Below, piece by piece: positions 1 through 11,788 of a stretch of 64,000 bases of DNA. This DNA comes from Bretschneidera sinensis. Lineage: Eukaryota; Streptophyta; Magnoliopsida; Brassicales; Akaniaceae. Below the pieces are notes generated by a model. The model was given only the letters and a program-made list of their open reading frames with translations. It was not told where the DNA came from and ran no database searches. Both the position numbers and the translations under genes were made by a program. The stretch is from NCBI GenBank assembly GCA_023935145.1, contig CM043701.1:71486817-71550816 (forward strand), in the 5' to 3' direction. Numbering within the stretch: the first letter of the stretch is position 1; each line of letters opens with the position of its first letter.

Positions 1-180
1 CCATGGGGTACTCGGCACAAGCCGACATTGATGGACAATTCTGTGCTAGATGCATGGGACTAGCACAGATGGAACAGCTATCAACATTGAATATGTTGGC
101 AACATTGAGGGACGGGCCGGTCATTTTCATGTACTCCTAATTGGTGTCCTCTAAAGACTGTGAAACCGGCGCTGGATTCA
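1..180 (-). pseudogene. Athila-type gag fragment (copy 1), N-terminal end
   Basis: Minus-strand reading is closely similar to the start of the gag-pol ORF at 34573-36294: an N-terminal MNPAPVSQSLED stretch followed by the CCHC-like knuckle region (C-x2-C...H...C). Gag packages retrotransposon RNA in cytoplasmic particles. Here the frame is broken by a TAG about 15 codons from the start, in the stretch reading SLEDTN-stop, and the rest of the gene lies beyond the left window edge. The gene reads away from the primer site at 263-280 and the LTR at 287-1557, so all three belong to one minus-strand element. Assignment rests on similarity to copy 2. Confidence 0.8.
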
Positions 181-262
181 TCAACATAATTTTTTTTTTG
201 GATAACTAACTAGTAGAAAAATAAAATCAATTCAAACCAAAAATTTTCACAAACCAAACAAC
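181..262 (-). other. Athila copy 1 untranslated leader
   Basis: AT-rich sequence between the primer site and the gag start, nearly the same as 36295-36390 in copy 2. No gene. Confidence 0.7.
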
Positions 263-280
263 TCCCCGGCAACGGCGCCA
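263..280 (-). promoter_or_regulatory. Primer-binding site, tRNA-Asp type
   Basis: Minus strand reads TGGCGCCGTTGCCGGGGA, complementary to the 3' end (with CCA) of plant tRNA-Asp as I recall it. This is the site where first-strand cDNA synthesis is primed. It lies 6 bases from the end of the LTR at 287, as expected. Confidence 0.85.
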
Positions 281-286
281 AAAACT

Positions 287-1557
287 TGTTGTGAGTTTTA
301 AATTACTAGCAAGCGCACGAGTCGTTTGCAGTATAGCGTTGTGTAAGTGCGAGGTCGAATCCACAGGGAATTGCGTTGTGAAAGTATATTTTCAATCTAA
401 ACTAACTCTATCTTAACCTAGTTCCGAATTTCATATGATAATTTGCAAAAGAAATTAAAATTAAACTAAATTGATTTTTAAAAACTAATAATTAAAACAC
501 TAAGGTTTCCAAATCCACCCCACCGAAGTTAAGCATATATGTTCTAAAAATATAGCCTATCAAAACATTCCATGAATCCAACTATAAGACAAAAAACAAA
601 GAATATCCCAACTAAACCAAAAACATCCTATGTATCCGCTCTCAACAAATCACAAAGCAAACCCAATTTAATTGAAAAGCATTCAATGTATCCATCAGAT
701 GAAACACAAGGAATATCCAACAGACAATTTAAACTCAATTAATTGACAGAACATTTATACTAAAAATTGTCAGATTTGTACAAGCAAATCTAAACTACTA
801 CGCCAAACAACGGCGGGGCTTCATCTTCAACCTTAGCTGAAGAGTCTAGCCACTCATAACTATGAAACTACAATTCATAATAAAAGTGCTAAACATTTAA
901 ACTAAAACAACTAAATGTAAAGAAATAAATAAATAACTTTACATGGGAGAAATTCCACTCGCTGACGGGCGGCGCTTCCCCTCGTGGTGACAAAGCCTTC
1001 GAGATCCACCAGAATGCTAGCGGACGTCCACCGGTAAACACCAAAGTGGCTCAGGAATTGTACACTGAATGATGAAGTGGAGTGGGTCTTGTATAGGCAA
1101 ATACCACGAGTGCAATGTGTTTCCAATCCGATGTGGGATGTGGGATATAGAAATGTGTTTCCAACTGATGTGAGATGTGGGATTTAAGTCTTCACATGCC
1201 CTTCAAAACTTCTGTTCATGCTGAAATCCCGCACAGCCCGCACAACCTGACCTTTGTCTACTAAAACAGCCATAACTTTCTGTAGAAAAATTATTTTTAC
1301 GAGCCGTAAAAGTCTCCAAAAAATAGACTTTTGGATCTTTCTAAGCGTATATGGCTCATATCCTGGTTCTTCTTGAATCAATACAGTTTAATTTTCAAAG
1401 ATGATTGATCTGTACGGGCAATTCTGGCAATTTTAGTGAAACTCCTTTCCCAGTGCTTGTAAACCTGAAAAACAATGAAAACAACTCAAAGTAAAAAATT
1501 TCTAAGCTAACAAATATAAATTAAGTGGCTAAAATATGCAATATTTTTCACTCATCA
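287..1557 (-). repeat. Athila copy 1 5' LTR (about 1.27 kb)
   Basis: In plus orientation it begins TGTTGTGAG beside the primer site and ends CTCATCA, i.e. TG...CA. Copy 2 carries a 1,250-base equivalent at 36415-37664. It is inserted in the copia A reverse-transcriptase region: copia coding sequence resumes at 1558 with GATACTCACC, also present uninterrupted in copia B near 17552. The expected target duplication is GATAC, but the other end is outside the window. The U3 part (about 1090-1200) differs from copy 2 and lacks its palindrome cluster. Confidence 0.8.
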
Positions 1558-2060
1558 GATACTCACCATCTTCCCCACCTTGTGTCCAGGTGAGAAAGTT
1601 TCTGTGAAATCTATGTCTCTTCTTCTTGTGAACCCATTCGCCACTAGCCTAGCCTTATTCTGGACTTCATCTCCTGGAGGGTACCCTTCTTTGATCTTGT
1701 AAGTCCACTTACAATCCATAACTCTCTGATTTCCCGAAATGTGCACCAATTCCCAGAAGTTGTTCTTCCTCAAAGAATATATTTCTTCCTCCATAGCCAG
1801 CTGCCACTTTGACGAATCCTTACACTCAATGGCATCTGTGTAAGTTTCTAGTTTAACCTCTCCTTCTATCCAAGGAGCTACTACATTAGCATCCGCAAAC
1901 CCATATCTCAAAGGTGATCTAACCACCCTCCTTTCTCGGTCCCTTGTGAGCTGGTAGTCAATATGACTTGCTGCATCAACATCTTCTTGTTCAGCTTCTT
2001 CTTGAGTTTTTTGAGCTTGGCCTTCATCTAAGGGCTCTACCTGGTCCGAACCCTTTTTCC
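1558..2060 (-). pseudogene. Copia A reverse transcriptase, N-terminal fragment
   Basis: Minus-strand translation (best stretch 1558-1926) shows the copia RT entry region: W-x-x-A-M-E-E-E, then NNFWELV, the CKWTYKIK-like segment, KARLVANGFTRR and FTETFSPGHKV. The block normally continues through the YVDD active site, but here the Athila LTR interrupts it at 1557, so the catalytic part is off-window or lost. The stretch 1930-2060 is a linker homologous to 17930-18060 in copia B. Dead fragment. Confidence 0.85.
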
Positions 2061-2073
2061 TCCTTTGCTCTAC

Positions 2074-2868
2074 CTAAACTGAATTCTCCTTGATGCGATG
2101 CTCCATAACTTCCGGACTGGTTTGCTCATTAGCCCCCGTATGGTTAGTTTTCTCCAAGTAGGGAAATAACAATTCATTAAAAATAACATCCCTACTTATA
2201 ATGAGTTTCATGCCTTTCTTTTCTAAGGACCACAACCTATATCCCTTAACCCCATCACCATATCCTAGAAATACACATTTTCTAGATCTTGGGCTAAGTT
2301 TATCCTCCTTTTGATGTGCATATGCAGCACACCTAAAATTCTTAAGGTTGCTTAATTCAGGGAGTTTCCCACTCCACATCTCCATGGGAGTCTTGAGCTC
2401 TAAAGCTCTAGAGGGTGATCTATTTACCAAGTATGCAGCTGTAGCCACAGCTTCTCCCCAAAAATATTTTGGTAAACCGGATCCTATTAACATGCACCTA
2501 ACCTTTTCCATAAGGGTTCTATTCATCCTCTTAGCAACTCCATTTTGTTGATGTGTTTTTACAACCATTATATGTCTTAGAATGCCGTTTAATTCACAGA
2601 ATTTATCAAAATCCTTATTGCAAAATTCTAAGCCATTATCAGTTCGTAAAGCCTTAACTACCCTACCCGTTTGAGTTTCCAGCAACTTCTTCCACACAAC
2701 AAATTTATCAAAGGCATCTGATTTATTTCTAAGTAAATAAACCCACATACTTCTTAAATAATCATCAATTAAAGACAGAAAGTAAAAGTTACCTCCTTGT
2801 GTTGGTATTCTTGCTAGTCCCCAAGGGTCTGAATAAATGTAGTCAAGAATCCCCTTAGACTTGTGCAC
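2074..2868 (-). pseudogene. Copia A integrase (rve core and C-terminal part)
   Basis: About 264 codons open. Visible are the DDE core start (ILDYIYSDPWG), the second Asp in RTDNGLEFCNKDF, and QQNGVAKRMNRTL followed by the GKLPELSNLKNFRCAAYAH and RKCVFLGYGDGVKGYRLW stretches typical of plant copia. Integrase inserts cDNA into the chromosome. In the family the third catalytic residue is the Glu of GVAERMNRT; here it is Lys, so the enzyme would be inactive even without other breaks. It is in frame with the protease region upstream but separated from it by stop codons. Copia B carries a close relative at 18078-18800. Confidence 0.9.
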
Positions 2869-3033
2869 TCCGGTGTTGAAGCTGACCCGGTGTTGCTTCC
2901 CAAGAATAAAACTCTCACATAAATCCAGTTTCTATACTTTGTCTCCTCCAAGTAGACTATCCTTGCTAAGAACTTGCAGACCCTTTTCGCTCATATGTCC
3001 CAAGCGAGTGTGCCAAATGGCTGCCTTATCCAT
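2869..3033 (-). pseudogene. Copia A HHCC zinc-binding integrase N-terminus, broken
   Basis: Minus strand in the polyprotein frame reads WHTRLGHMSEKGLQVLSK, the copia GAG-pre-integrase motif, but stop codons at about 3034 and 2933 cut it off from its neighbours. Copia B has the better preserved version with the C-x2-C pair at about 18850-19000. Confidence 0.75.
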
Positions 3034-3453
3034 CTAAGCTATCAAGCTTGCTGCTTGATCATTGATTTTTGTCTTTCCAATAATCTCATAGAGTCCATCG
3101 TTTCTTGCTGCCTTGATCACTACCAAAGATCCTTTGGCCACCTTGATCTTTCCTTCCTCTACTCTGCATGTATACCCCTTGGAATCCAGCTGCCCCAATG
3201 AGATCAAATTTCTCTTCAAATCTGGAAAATACCTCGCATTTCGCAGCAGCCTTGTGACTCCATCAAACATCCTCAATTGGATGTCTCTAATCCCCCTCAC
3301 TTGGCAAGAATCGTCATTTCCCAAGAAGACCCTTCCATCATTGATCTTCTTGAAATTCTTGAACCATTCCTTGTGAGGGCATATGTGATAAGTGCACCCG
3401 AAATCCAAGATCCATTTCCCACTGTCTTCTCGCCCTTGCTTACATCTGAGCAC
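3034..3453 (-). pseudogene. Copia A aspartic protease
   Basis: The open stretch starts just before WILDFGCTYHICPHKEWF, the copia protease active site. Copia B has WILDTGCTHHMCPH at the same place, so the D-T-G triad is D-F-G here and is probably inactive. The downstream part (GRVFLGND, RNLISLGQLDSKGY) is typical of the protease/GAG-pre-integrase junction. A frameshift near 3420 separates it from the zinc-knuckle ORF at 3297-3881, and a TAG ends it. Confidence 0.85.
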
Positions 3454-3469
3454 ACAACAAGAACATCAT

Positions 3470-3881
3470 CATCTTGTTGTTCTGTCTTGGCAACCAAAAC
3501 CTCTCCATTCTTGGTATGGCTTCCTCCTCTATCCCTCATCATCTTCTTACAATCTTTCTTGACATGACCCTCTTTATGGCAGTAGTAGCAACTTTTCCCT
3601 CCAAATCTCAGTTTGAAGTGCTCTCTCCAATGGCTCTCTACTCTACCTCTATCCCGGTAGTAGCCATGCATGTTGTTGTGCACTCTCCCATGGCTCTCTC
3701 CTCTACCTCTATCCTGGTAGTAGCCATGCATGTTGTTGTGCACTCTCCTATGGCTCTCTCCTCTACCTCTGTCCCTATAGTAGCCATGGTTACTACCATA
3801 CAGAGTTGCTGGCCTTCTTTTAAAGAACATCCCTTTACCACTTGATGCACTCCTTATCTTGGCAACAAGATTATCTTGCAA
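3470..3881 (-). pseudogene. Copia A gag C-terminus: RG-rich repeats and zinc knuckle
   Basis: Encodes about three imperfect 20-residue repeats of the form GYYRDRGRGESHxRVHNNMH (60 bases each, about 3630-3790), then a CCHC knuckle CYYCHKEGHVKKDC at about 3560-3600. Such basic RG-rich and CCHC segments bind RNA in Gag nucleocapsid. The same repeat block is in copia B (about 19540-19710). The ORF runs out of frame past the knuckle because of the frameshift near 3420. Confidence 0.85.
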
Positions 3882-3899
3882 CTCTTTATTATGATCAAA

Positions 3900-4241
3900 T
3901 TAAAAAGAAAAAATTTGTTTACGAAGATACCTCTTATCCGGGAGAGTCTTGGTAAGAAACAACTCATCTAGTTTCTTCCAAATTACAGCTGGATCTTTCG
4001 AGTCTTCGCACTCCCTTATGATATTATCCGACATGTGCAAGAAAATGGTGTTGTAAGCCATCTTCTTCATCTCGGTCCGCTGGTCCTCCGTGACACTTGC
4101 TGGAAAAGCATCATCTTCTCCAATAGCCAAGTCCACTTTCTGTTGCATAAGAACAACCTTGATATTCTGTTTCCACAGGGAAAAATCTCCATTTCCATAA
4201 AATTTCTCAACCACGAAATTTGAAGCCATTTTTGTGGACAA
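3900..4241 (-). pseudogene. Copia A gag N-terminus (UBN2-type)
   Basis: 113 codons from an ATG. The pattern MASNFVVEKFYGNGDFSLWK, then MKKMAYNTIFLHMSD, VIWKKLDELFLTKTLP is the copia Gag fold (DUF4219/UBN2 type). A frameshift near 3890 disconnects it from the RG/zinc part. The same gene in copia B is at 19844-20158. It lies about 215 bases downstream of the primer site, as expected for the first gene of a minus-strand element. Confidence 0.9.
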
Positions 4242-4454
4242 GATCCTAGATTTATGTAATACCCATAAATGCTTCCTTTAACCTCAAGAACACGATCGAA
4301 GATGGATCTTAACACTGTTCTTGAATCACCCTCAAGAACACGATCTGATCTTGATCTTTACTCCGTTCTTGAATCACCCAAGAAGTTGATCTTTGATTCT
4401 TGGAGTCTTTACTCCGTAACCTTCTTGTTCTTGCTCTGATACCCAGCTGTGCAA
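4242..4454 (-). other. Copia A leader
   Basis: Leader between primer site and gag, with two GAACACGATC-type repeats about 60 bases apart (about 4287-4345). An imperfect second primer-site-like word (GCTCTGATACCC) lies near 4433-4444, just before the real one. No gene. Confidence 0.6.
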
Positions 4455-4466
4455 GCTCTGATACCA
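4455..4466 (-). promoter_or_regulatory. Copia A primer-binding site (iMet tRNA)
   Basis: Minus strand reads TGGTATCAGAGC, the standard plant copia primer site complementary to initiator Met tRNA, one base from the LTR starting at 4468. Confidence 0.9.
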
Positions 4467-4467
4467 C

Positions 4468-5462
4468 TGTTGGAAATCACCTTGACAAGATGCCCAGGTG
4501 GTGATCTTCCAAACACCCAAGTCTAGAATAACTTGTAGAAAGAAATACAGCAATCGAAAGCAAGAAAGAAAAGAAGACAAGCGATTTGTTATCGAGGTTC
4601 GGCAATAGTCTACGTCCTCGTGAGTTCCTTTGAACTCTCTACACTAAATCAGTGGTTCTTTACAATTACAATAACCCTCTTCAAGAAAGCTCAAGTTCTT
4701 GAAGAAACCAAAAAGAGAAGAAAGAAGATGATAAGAACTATTACAATGCTCTTTATCTATGCTACTCTCTCTTCTTTACAACCAGCCTCTCTACAATGAG
4801 TCCCTCTTATGTTTTGTGTCTTTACACTCTCAAACAATTCTCTCTTGTATTGTATCTTGTCACTCTTTAAAATTGATCTCAAAGAATGTCACAAACTTGT
4901 TATTCTTTTTTTGATAATGAAGCTAGGTGACACTTTATATAGTGCACCAACTTCTTGTCAAATCTTGAGAGTCAATCTCCACCCTTAGATCTTGATGACC
5001 ACTTAACCATGGCCCTCAATTAATCCTAAGTGGTGTTGTGCATTTTTACCTTGCATCCATGCACCTAAGAGGAGGCTTAAACAAGCTGTCCATGTGTGCA
5101 TCAGTGTGCCTAGCGCTGCGGCACTGAACAGGGCATGCTGCGGCGTTAGGCAAAACACCATTTTCGCCACTTGCTGAGTGCTGCGGCACTGGTGAAGGAT
5201 TAGTGCAGTGCTGACCTTCTTTCAGCACCTCCCTTGCTGGGCGCTGCAGCGCTGGTGAAGGAGCGGTGCAGCACACACTGATGCTGCCCTTCACACAACT
5301 GTGCGCACTCCTTTGCCTTGCTGAATAGAGGTGTGCACACATACCCAAAGTGATGCACACACATGTCTGCACTCCTTTAACATGCTGAAATTTAATCTTT
5401 CAACCTTGGTTTAGACTTTAACCATCTTTGAACCATGTTTAAACCATAGAAAAATACCAACA
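4468..5462 (-). repeat. Copia A 5' LTR (995 bp)
   Basis: Plus strand TGTTGGAAATCACC... to ...ATACCAACA; ends match copia B LTRs (16026-16852, 20420-21246). It contains the shared words GAGGTTCGGCAAT and CTACGTCCTCGTGAG and a GC-rich block (about 5100-5290) rich in GCGCTGCGGCACTG-like words. The element partner LTR is outside the window. The five bases after it are CTTTG, the expected target duplication. Confidence 0.85.
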
Positions 5463-5607
5463 CTTTGAACCGAATCACCAAATTGAATAACATTAACTCT
5501 CTAACCACTTCTTCAACAATTTGTTCATCGTTTAACCCTTAGTTTGTAATTAAACTTTTGGCCAAGAAAATCATCAACAACATCATCTCTACAACTACTC
5601 CAAATTG
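5463..5607. other. Short spacer
   Basis: AT-rich unique-looking sequence between copia A and the start of the 7-kb duplication. Nothing recognised. Confidence 0.5.
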
Positions 5608-5906
5608 ATGTTTAAGAGAAATTCGTAAAACTTCTCTTGAGATTAAACTAGTATAGCCCTCGAATAAATATTTCAAAGAGATCGAATCAAAGGAATATTC
5701 TTGTATAGAATAGTTAAATAGAGATTGTACCCATTCTTATACTCAATATACAAAAAAAATAAATTTTTGGCATATAATTTGTTTGTACAATCCTCAAGTA
5801 TAAAGTCACTTTATATGATAGGTGGTCTTTTAATTATGTTAGGTTTGAGTTAAAATGGTCTTATAAATATCTTGGTTATATTATGAAAATTTGATCAATT
5901 TAATAA

Positions 5907-6886
5907 TGTTGGAAATCACCTTCAAGATGCCCATGTGGTGATCTTCCAAACACCCAAGTCTAGAATGACTTGTAATAAAACCGAAACAAAGCAGGAATCA
6001 AACCAACCAAAGAAAGAACACAACAATTGTTATCGAGGTTCGGCAATATGCCTACGTCCTCGTGAGCTCCTCCGAGCCCTCTGTACTAAATCAATGAGTT
6101 CTTAAAAGTTACAGCAACACCTCTTCAACAAACTTCTTGCTCTTGTGCTCTTAAAGAATGAAAGAAGAGAAAAAGAAAGTGATAAGGACTTGAGTTTCCC
6201 TGGAATTTTCCCAAAGAAAATTCCACTTACAAGGCCTTTGAATCCCCAATCTATACTACTCTCTTTCTCTCTCTAAACAACCAGCCTCTCTTGAATAAGT
6301 CTCTTCTGTGTATTTTGTGTCTTTGCACTCACACACACCATGTGTTCTATTTCACACACATTCACATGTCATTCACATCACACCTCTCTTATTAAGATGA
6401 TTGTCACACACTTATGTTTGATTGAAGCTAGATGACCTTTTATATATGCACCACTTCTTGAACCTATCTTGAAGTCAATCTCAACCCTTAGATCTTGAGG
6501 ACCAATAAATCATAGCCCTTCAACAAGTCTAAGTGATCCTATGTGTTTTAATCAAGCCTCACGCACTATTTCAAAGTGCTGATGAGGAAGCATCAGGTGT
6601 GCCTGGCGTCGCGGCTCAGAATAGGGCAGGCCGCTGCCCAGACAAGGGCACACCACCTCCACCTTCTGGGCACTGTGGTGCACCCTCTCTGAGGTACGGC
6701 GCACACCTGGGCAGAAGACTCTTCCTTGCTGGGCAGTGAGGAGCACATTTCCGGGGGTGCGATGCACACCTGGGGCTAAACACTTCTCTTTGCTGGACGC
6801 TGACGCGCACACCTCCTTGGGTGAGGCACCAAGGCCTGATGAAGCTTTATTCTTCAAGCTGTTTAATCCTTAGACAAATACCAACT
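5907..6886 (-). repeat. Copia-related solo LTR, unit 1 (980 bp)
   Basis: Starts TGTTGGAAATCACCTTC and ends ATACCAACT, related in sequence and layout to the copia A and B LTRs. It is preceded by AATAA and followed by AATAG (AATAA in unit 2), a probable 5-base target duplication; the canonical last base A appears as T. No primer site or coding sequence adjoins it, so it is a solo LTR. Orientation is taken from similarity to the minus-strand copias. Confidence 0.8.
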
Positions 6887-6891
6887 AATAG

Positions 6892-9737
6892 CAACCCAAA
6901 AACCATTGAAAATTAAAACCTTAGGGATTGTATAGAATATGTTTTTTTTTTTACCTTAGAAAATAGGTGATTACTAGGGTGTCTTGATTAAAAAAAGGTA
7001 ATTTCGTTAGTGATACATTTTATGGAAAAATAAATATTTTTGGTAGTAAATTTAATTTTTCTGATGTCAAAACACTGTTTTGATGGTATTTTTTTTTACC
7101 ACTATAAATATAAATTTACCATAAAAAATGTGTTTTACCACCAAATGTATAAGTAATGCAAATTACTTTATCTTAGAAACCCATTCAAAATAATTCAATG
7201 TTAAATTTTTTTTAGGGACAATGTTACACTTTTAAAAATGTGTAACTGTTTTCCTTCTAGTCAACTAGTTTTTTCATGAAAAAAGAAAATTGTGTAACTA
7301 CTTTGAGGGACAATGTTACACTTTTTAAAAGTGTGTAAACATTTTTCTTGTAGTGAATGAAAAAAGAAATTTGAAATATGGTTTCAAGTTGAGAGTAACA
7401 ACAAAAGTTTAGAGTTAGTTAACATGCTAGTAACTAATATGCGTGGATGTGATGTATGTAAATGTTTGACGGTGGTGTTTAAGGTGCTTTAATGAAAAAC
7501 AATGCAATTTTCCTTACATATAAATATTTTTATGGTTGTAGGTATCACTTTTTTGCCTCTCATAACTCCATCTAAATACTCAAGGTTGTTCCTTACAAAG
7601 AAAGATAAATGAGGGAGGATGCATATCGAAGTGGGTTGGTATATGATTTGAACTTACTATATTTGGGATATCCCACAATATAAAACCTAGTCTTTTTTTA
7701 GGGAGATATCATCTTAGAACAAATCTAAGATAATGGGTAACTAGAGCCACAATTTGACCTTGAAAGGGGACAAATCCCTTATCATTGATCTGTTGGTTCG
7801 GGGGAACATATTGAAGTATGAGAGAAGAAGGAACTAGAGCTCCCCCTCTTACCTAGGTCGAAACCTAGCCCTCATATTCTTAGGAATATAGTTCAAAATT
7901 AATTTAAATTATTCTAACCACACACTAGCATTCATCATGCACATTTACAGTTTAATTAATCAATGGTAAAATTTAATAAACATCACAACTGAAAAGGAAA
8001 CATGTATACCTGAGAGATTACTTAGCCAACATTCATTTCTTGGATAACATTGTCATCCCAAGGAAAATGAGCTTTACCCAATCAATCATATTTCAAGAAA
8101 CTAAACAAATTATGATAAGATAAGTAAAGAATAAAAACAATGTCCAAACATCATACTGAAGACAAAAGAAAATAAGTAAAATCATAGAGACCATACTGCC
8201 ATGGTAGTAGTAGTATTTAGCAAGAGGAAGACATGCAAATTAAAGTGAAGAAGAAAAAAAAGATAGGTTTTTGCCTAAATAGTAAACAAGCCGATCGATC
8301 CGAATGTAAAGTTGATCGGTTCTTCTACTGAGCAAATTGGCTCCCATGGGGGACCGATTGACTTACATTATCAAAATAAAAAATTAGAACAGAAAAACAA
8401 TAACTCATCATAACATATGTAGAGATAAAGAAAAAGTAGATTTGTTTTCTCAGGAAAAGTTATTAATGTCTAGTTCATGGATTTATGGCGAGATATCTAA
8501 TGAACTTTATGAATGACATACAATCCTAAGCATTTAAATTCTTAATGGTATATATGGTTAAACATATTAAACGATGGTGGTTCATATGTTATAACATATA
8601 TATATGCAATAAGAATCCTCTTGAGAAAATTTATTTACTAACTGTTGAAAGTGACTTTTAATTACCATATGTAGAATAGTGGTATTGCCCTCAAAGTTCT
8701 ATTTTCTATCTTGAAAAGGACGAACTTCGAGGTTTGGACTTGTTCTATAGTAAAGAACCAACGTCAAAATTTTGGCAAGTGTTCTGTAGGGAGACTTGGG
8801 TAGAGTTCTAATAAGAAAAACATGAAAGAAAGTATAGGTATCTTGCTGTCTATCTATAGGTGTGTTTCTACACTGAAAATGGTGGTGGATGTGGGTATTT
8901 ATTAGAAAAATGTATCTAGGGTAAGTCCGGATTTACAGTGAGATTGGTTGTGGTTTGGATGGATGGTGGTGGGGAGATTTGCATAATCTATATGTTCTTG
9001 GAATATTTTGGGAACAAAATTGTAATTGTGATTAATAGTAGGGATGTTCTATGATCTTTTTGTATGGGTGAGGATGATCAGAGGAAGATCCACATAATGA
9101 AATATGGAAGATTTTGTAATAAAGACAAAATCTGGAAAATCTAGGTTACAACTGGAATCAATTGACTCAAGGTCTAAGTCATTCGACCCATAAATCGGGC
9201 TGTTCGATTCATGTCTTGAGCTAATAAGTTCAATGGATTTGGACCAATTTCTAGTTCGGGCTTTCAGGTATCGCTTGGCTTTTTGGATTTGGTTTGGGTT
9301 TTTGGGCCTTTTATGCTTAAAGTTGCGTTTAAAATTGTTTTGTTTTTTCAAAAACAAATTCTTAGTTATTATTTTCTCCAAATCCGACCAATGTAAGACC
9401 AAATTATCATCATTGGGCTCCACACGTGGCCCATTCCAAGATATGGAACAAAGTTAGGTGTCTATAGTTTGCTTCCTTTGACTGGCCACTCTTTGAGTGA
9501 CAGTCAAAGACTATGAGTGACTGATGTTTCATTTTAAATGTTACAATGGTGAAGTGTTGTGTATGTAATGCACAAATATGTTGTTGGTCAAATGTGCATC
9601 ATAGGAACACCCATGATAGTGGTGCATACATGGGATGACGACGCTAGCGTCTGTTACTTGGTTTAATGTTGCCTACTTTGTTGGGGCTTACTATCCTTAT
9701 TTTAGCCTTCACTAGGATATAACTCTTGGAAAATGTA
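6892..9737. other. Gene-free sequence of unit 1
   Basis: About 2.8 kb with no supported gene. It contains a pair of related stretches with the word GGGACAATGTTACACTTTT (near 7215 and 7310), possibly part of a small non-autonomous transposon, and poly-T runs. The weak minus-strand ORF at 9049-9423 has no recognisable domain and is disrupted in unit 2. Position 9047-9051 (TTCTA) is the empty counterpart of the copia B insertion site. Confidence 0.6.
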
Positions 9738-10082
9738 GTTCAACCTCCACTTAGAGATTCCGATAACCAAACTATATTGGTTCAACCTATAATGTGGATG
9801 CAAATACTTGAACCAAGATTGGAAATTTTAGATGTTTTGTCCAACCTCCACTCAGGGATACCTATACTTGGACAAAATAGGAATAAACGGTCCAACTTAT
9901 ACTCGGGGATACTGATACTCGGATTGGACTAGTTCAACCTCCACTGGGGATACTGATATATGAACCAAGAATTGGAAATGAAAAATTTTGTCCAACCTCC
10001 ACTCAAGGATAACGATACTTAGACAAAACAGGGAAAGACGATCCGACCTTCACTTAGGGATACCGATACTCGGACCAAAATT
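9738..10082. repeat. Short tandem repeats, unit 1
   Basis: About seven diverged copies of a 40-60 base word resembling CAACCTCCACTCAGGGATAC plus CGATACTTGGACAAAA. The paralogous array in unit 2 is at about 21935-22275. Probably part of a retrotransposon untranslated region. Confidence 0.7.
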
Positions 10083-10655
10083 TAGATGTTATCCTTATTT
10101 TAAGCTCTACTCTGGATTAAACCATGACTAAAAAATGTTTGGTGCATTACATAATTATGTATTTGGTTCTTGTGAGGACCATTTAAGAGATCTAAGTATC
10201 CTCAAGCATAGATTCTTAAGACTTTTCTCTTTTCAACTTAAGTAAAAGAATTTTGAAAACATGTGTTTTCTTAAGAAAAATAAAATTACACGAGATGCAT
10301 ATATGACTTATCCATAGTTTGAAACTAAACACTCTCTGTTTGCTTGGTTAATGTCAATCACTCAGGTTGTCGGAAACATTGAGAAAGGGCATCGAGTGGT
10401 TCAACCATTTCTTGTAGGTGGTCATGATCATTTTGAGATGGAAAAATTGCATTTACCTCTTTAAGTTTTAGTGAAACCCTTCATGTCCTCCCTCTATTTT
10501 ATTAAATAACAATTACCTCATTTGACTAGGTGAGTTTCACCTTACTTTTAGTAAGCGTAATGAACCACATAATAGAATTCAAAGAGTAAAATTATATGAA
10601 TATAATTAATTATGGAATCTATAGATAATAATGTTATGAAAATGATGGACCTATA

Positions 10656-11752
10656 TGTGAGATATGATTATATAAGAATTTAATATAGAAATGACTTGAT
10701 GTGGCTTATATTGAGAATTTGTAATGTGTATAGCTGAAATGGAAATGATTGAAGATTGTTATGAATTGAATGATGTGATTGATTGATGGATGTTGGATTG
10801 TAAAATTGTTAAGTAATGAATTGCATTTCAAATTATATGTATTAATTGTCGGCGTGTAAAATGAGGGGGAGTATTGAGTAAGGCCGTTAAAATATGTCTA
10901 ACGATGGGAGGTGCAAAGTAAGGCTGATGTTATGAATGCATTCATATAACATGAATCATTGACGATATGTGAAAAGAAGGCGAGTGCAAAGTGAGGCTGA
11001 TAGGACTTTACTCGATAAGAGGGGATGCGAGATTTTATTACGTGATGAGAAATGTATCAATACGTGGGGAGACATCCCGTTGTGATGAGATTAGCCTAGT
11101 GAGGGGCAATGATACGAAATGAATTAATTTGAGATATGATTGTTCATTACATTGCATTTCATTAACGCATTGTGGTGATTAGCTTATAAGCGGTATGTGT
11201 TGTGATTGGCCCATGAAGGGCATGTGTTGTATTTGGCCCATGAAGAGCATGTGATGTGATTGGCTTGGTGAAAGGCATTAAATATCAATTATTATGAATT
11301 AAAAAAAATATTGTGATGGATGTTACTCGTGAATAGTTAATTTTATGTTGTGTGTGGATGAGGTAGAGACTACAAAAAATATGACTAATTATGAGTACAA
11401 GTATTTTAGTAACAATTGCTCTTTTTGTGTTAAAAAATGAGAAAAATAATCGAAATTATTTATATGAAAGCATTATTATACTTATACGTGTGAAATAAAA
11501 TTATTTGACAAGGTTTAAAAATAAAAAATTAACTTAACAAAATGATTACTTCTAGTAATGTGAAGTCTCACTAAGCTTTTTAGCTCACCCCTTCCCTTTT
11601 TACTAACCTTTTAGGAAAGCACTAGGAGACTTGAAATCAAAGTTAAAGGAAGTCCATCGTAAGGTCTTCATCCACGGTATCTTCATCTCCTGAGTTATGT
11701 TGGGAGTCTAATTTTTTGCCATGGTTTAGTTTGGTTTAGTTTGGTTTAGTTT

Positions 11753-11788
<36 letters not shown>

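Noticed and set aside
263..280. A tRNA-Asp gene
   Set aside because: Only the 3' 18 bases match; no cloverleaf around it. It is a retrotransposon primer site.
6552..6857. Minus-strand ORFs of 64-101 aa in the solo LTR and similar ones at 5046-5372 and 13591-13785
   Set aside because: They sit in the GC-rich block of copia LTRs where stops are rare; no domain, and the frames are not conserved between copies.
9049..9423. Minus-strand ORF of 124 aa in unit 1
   Set aside because: The unit 2 copy (near 21249-21620) is disrupted by a small indel and no motif is recognisable.
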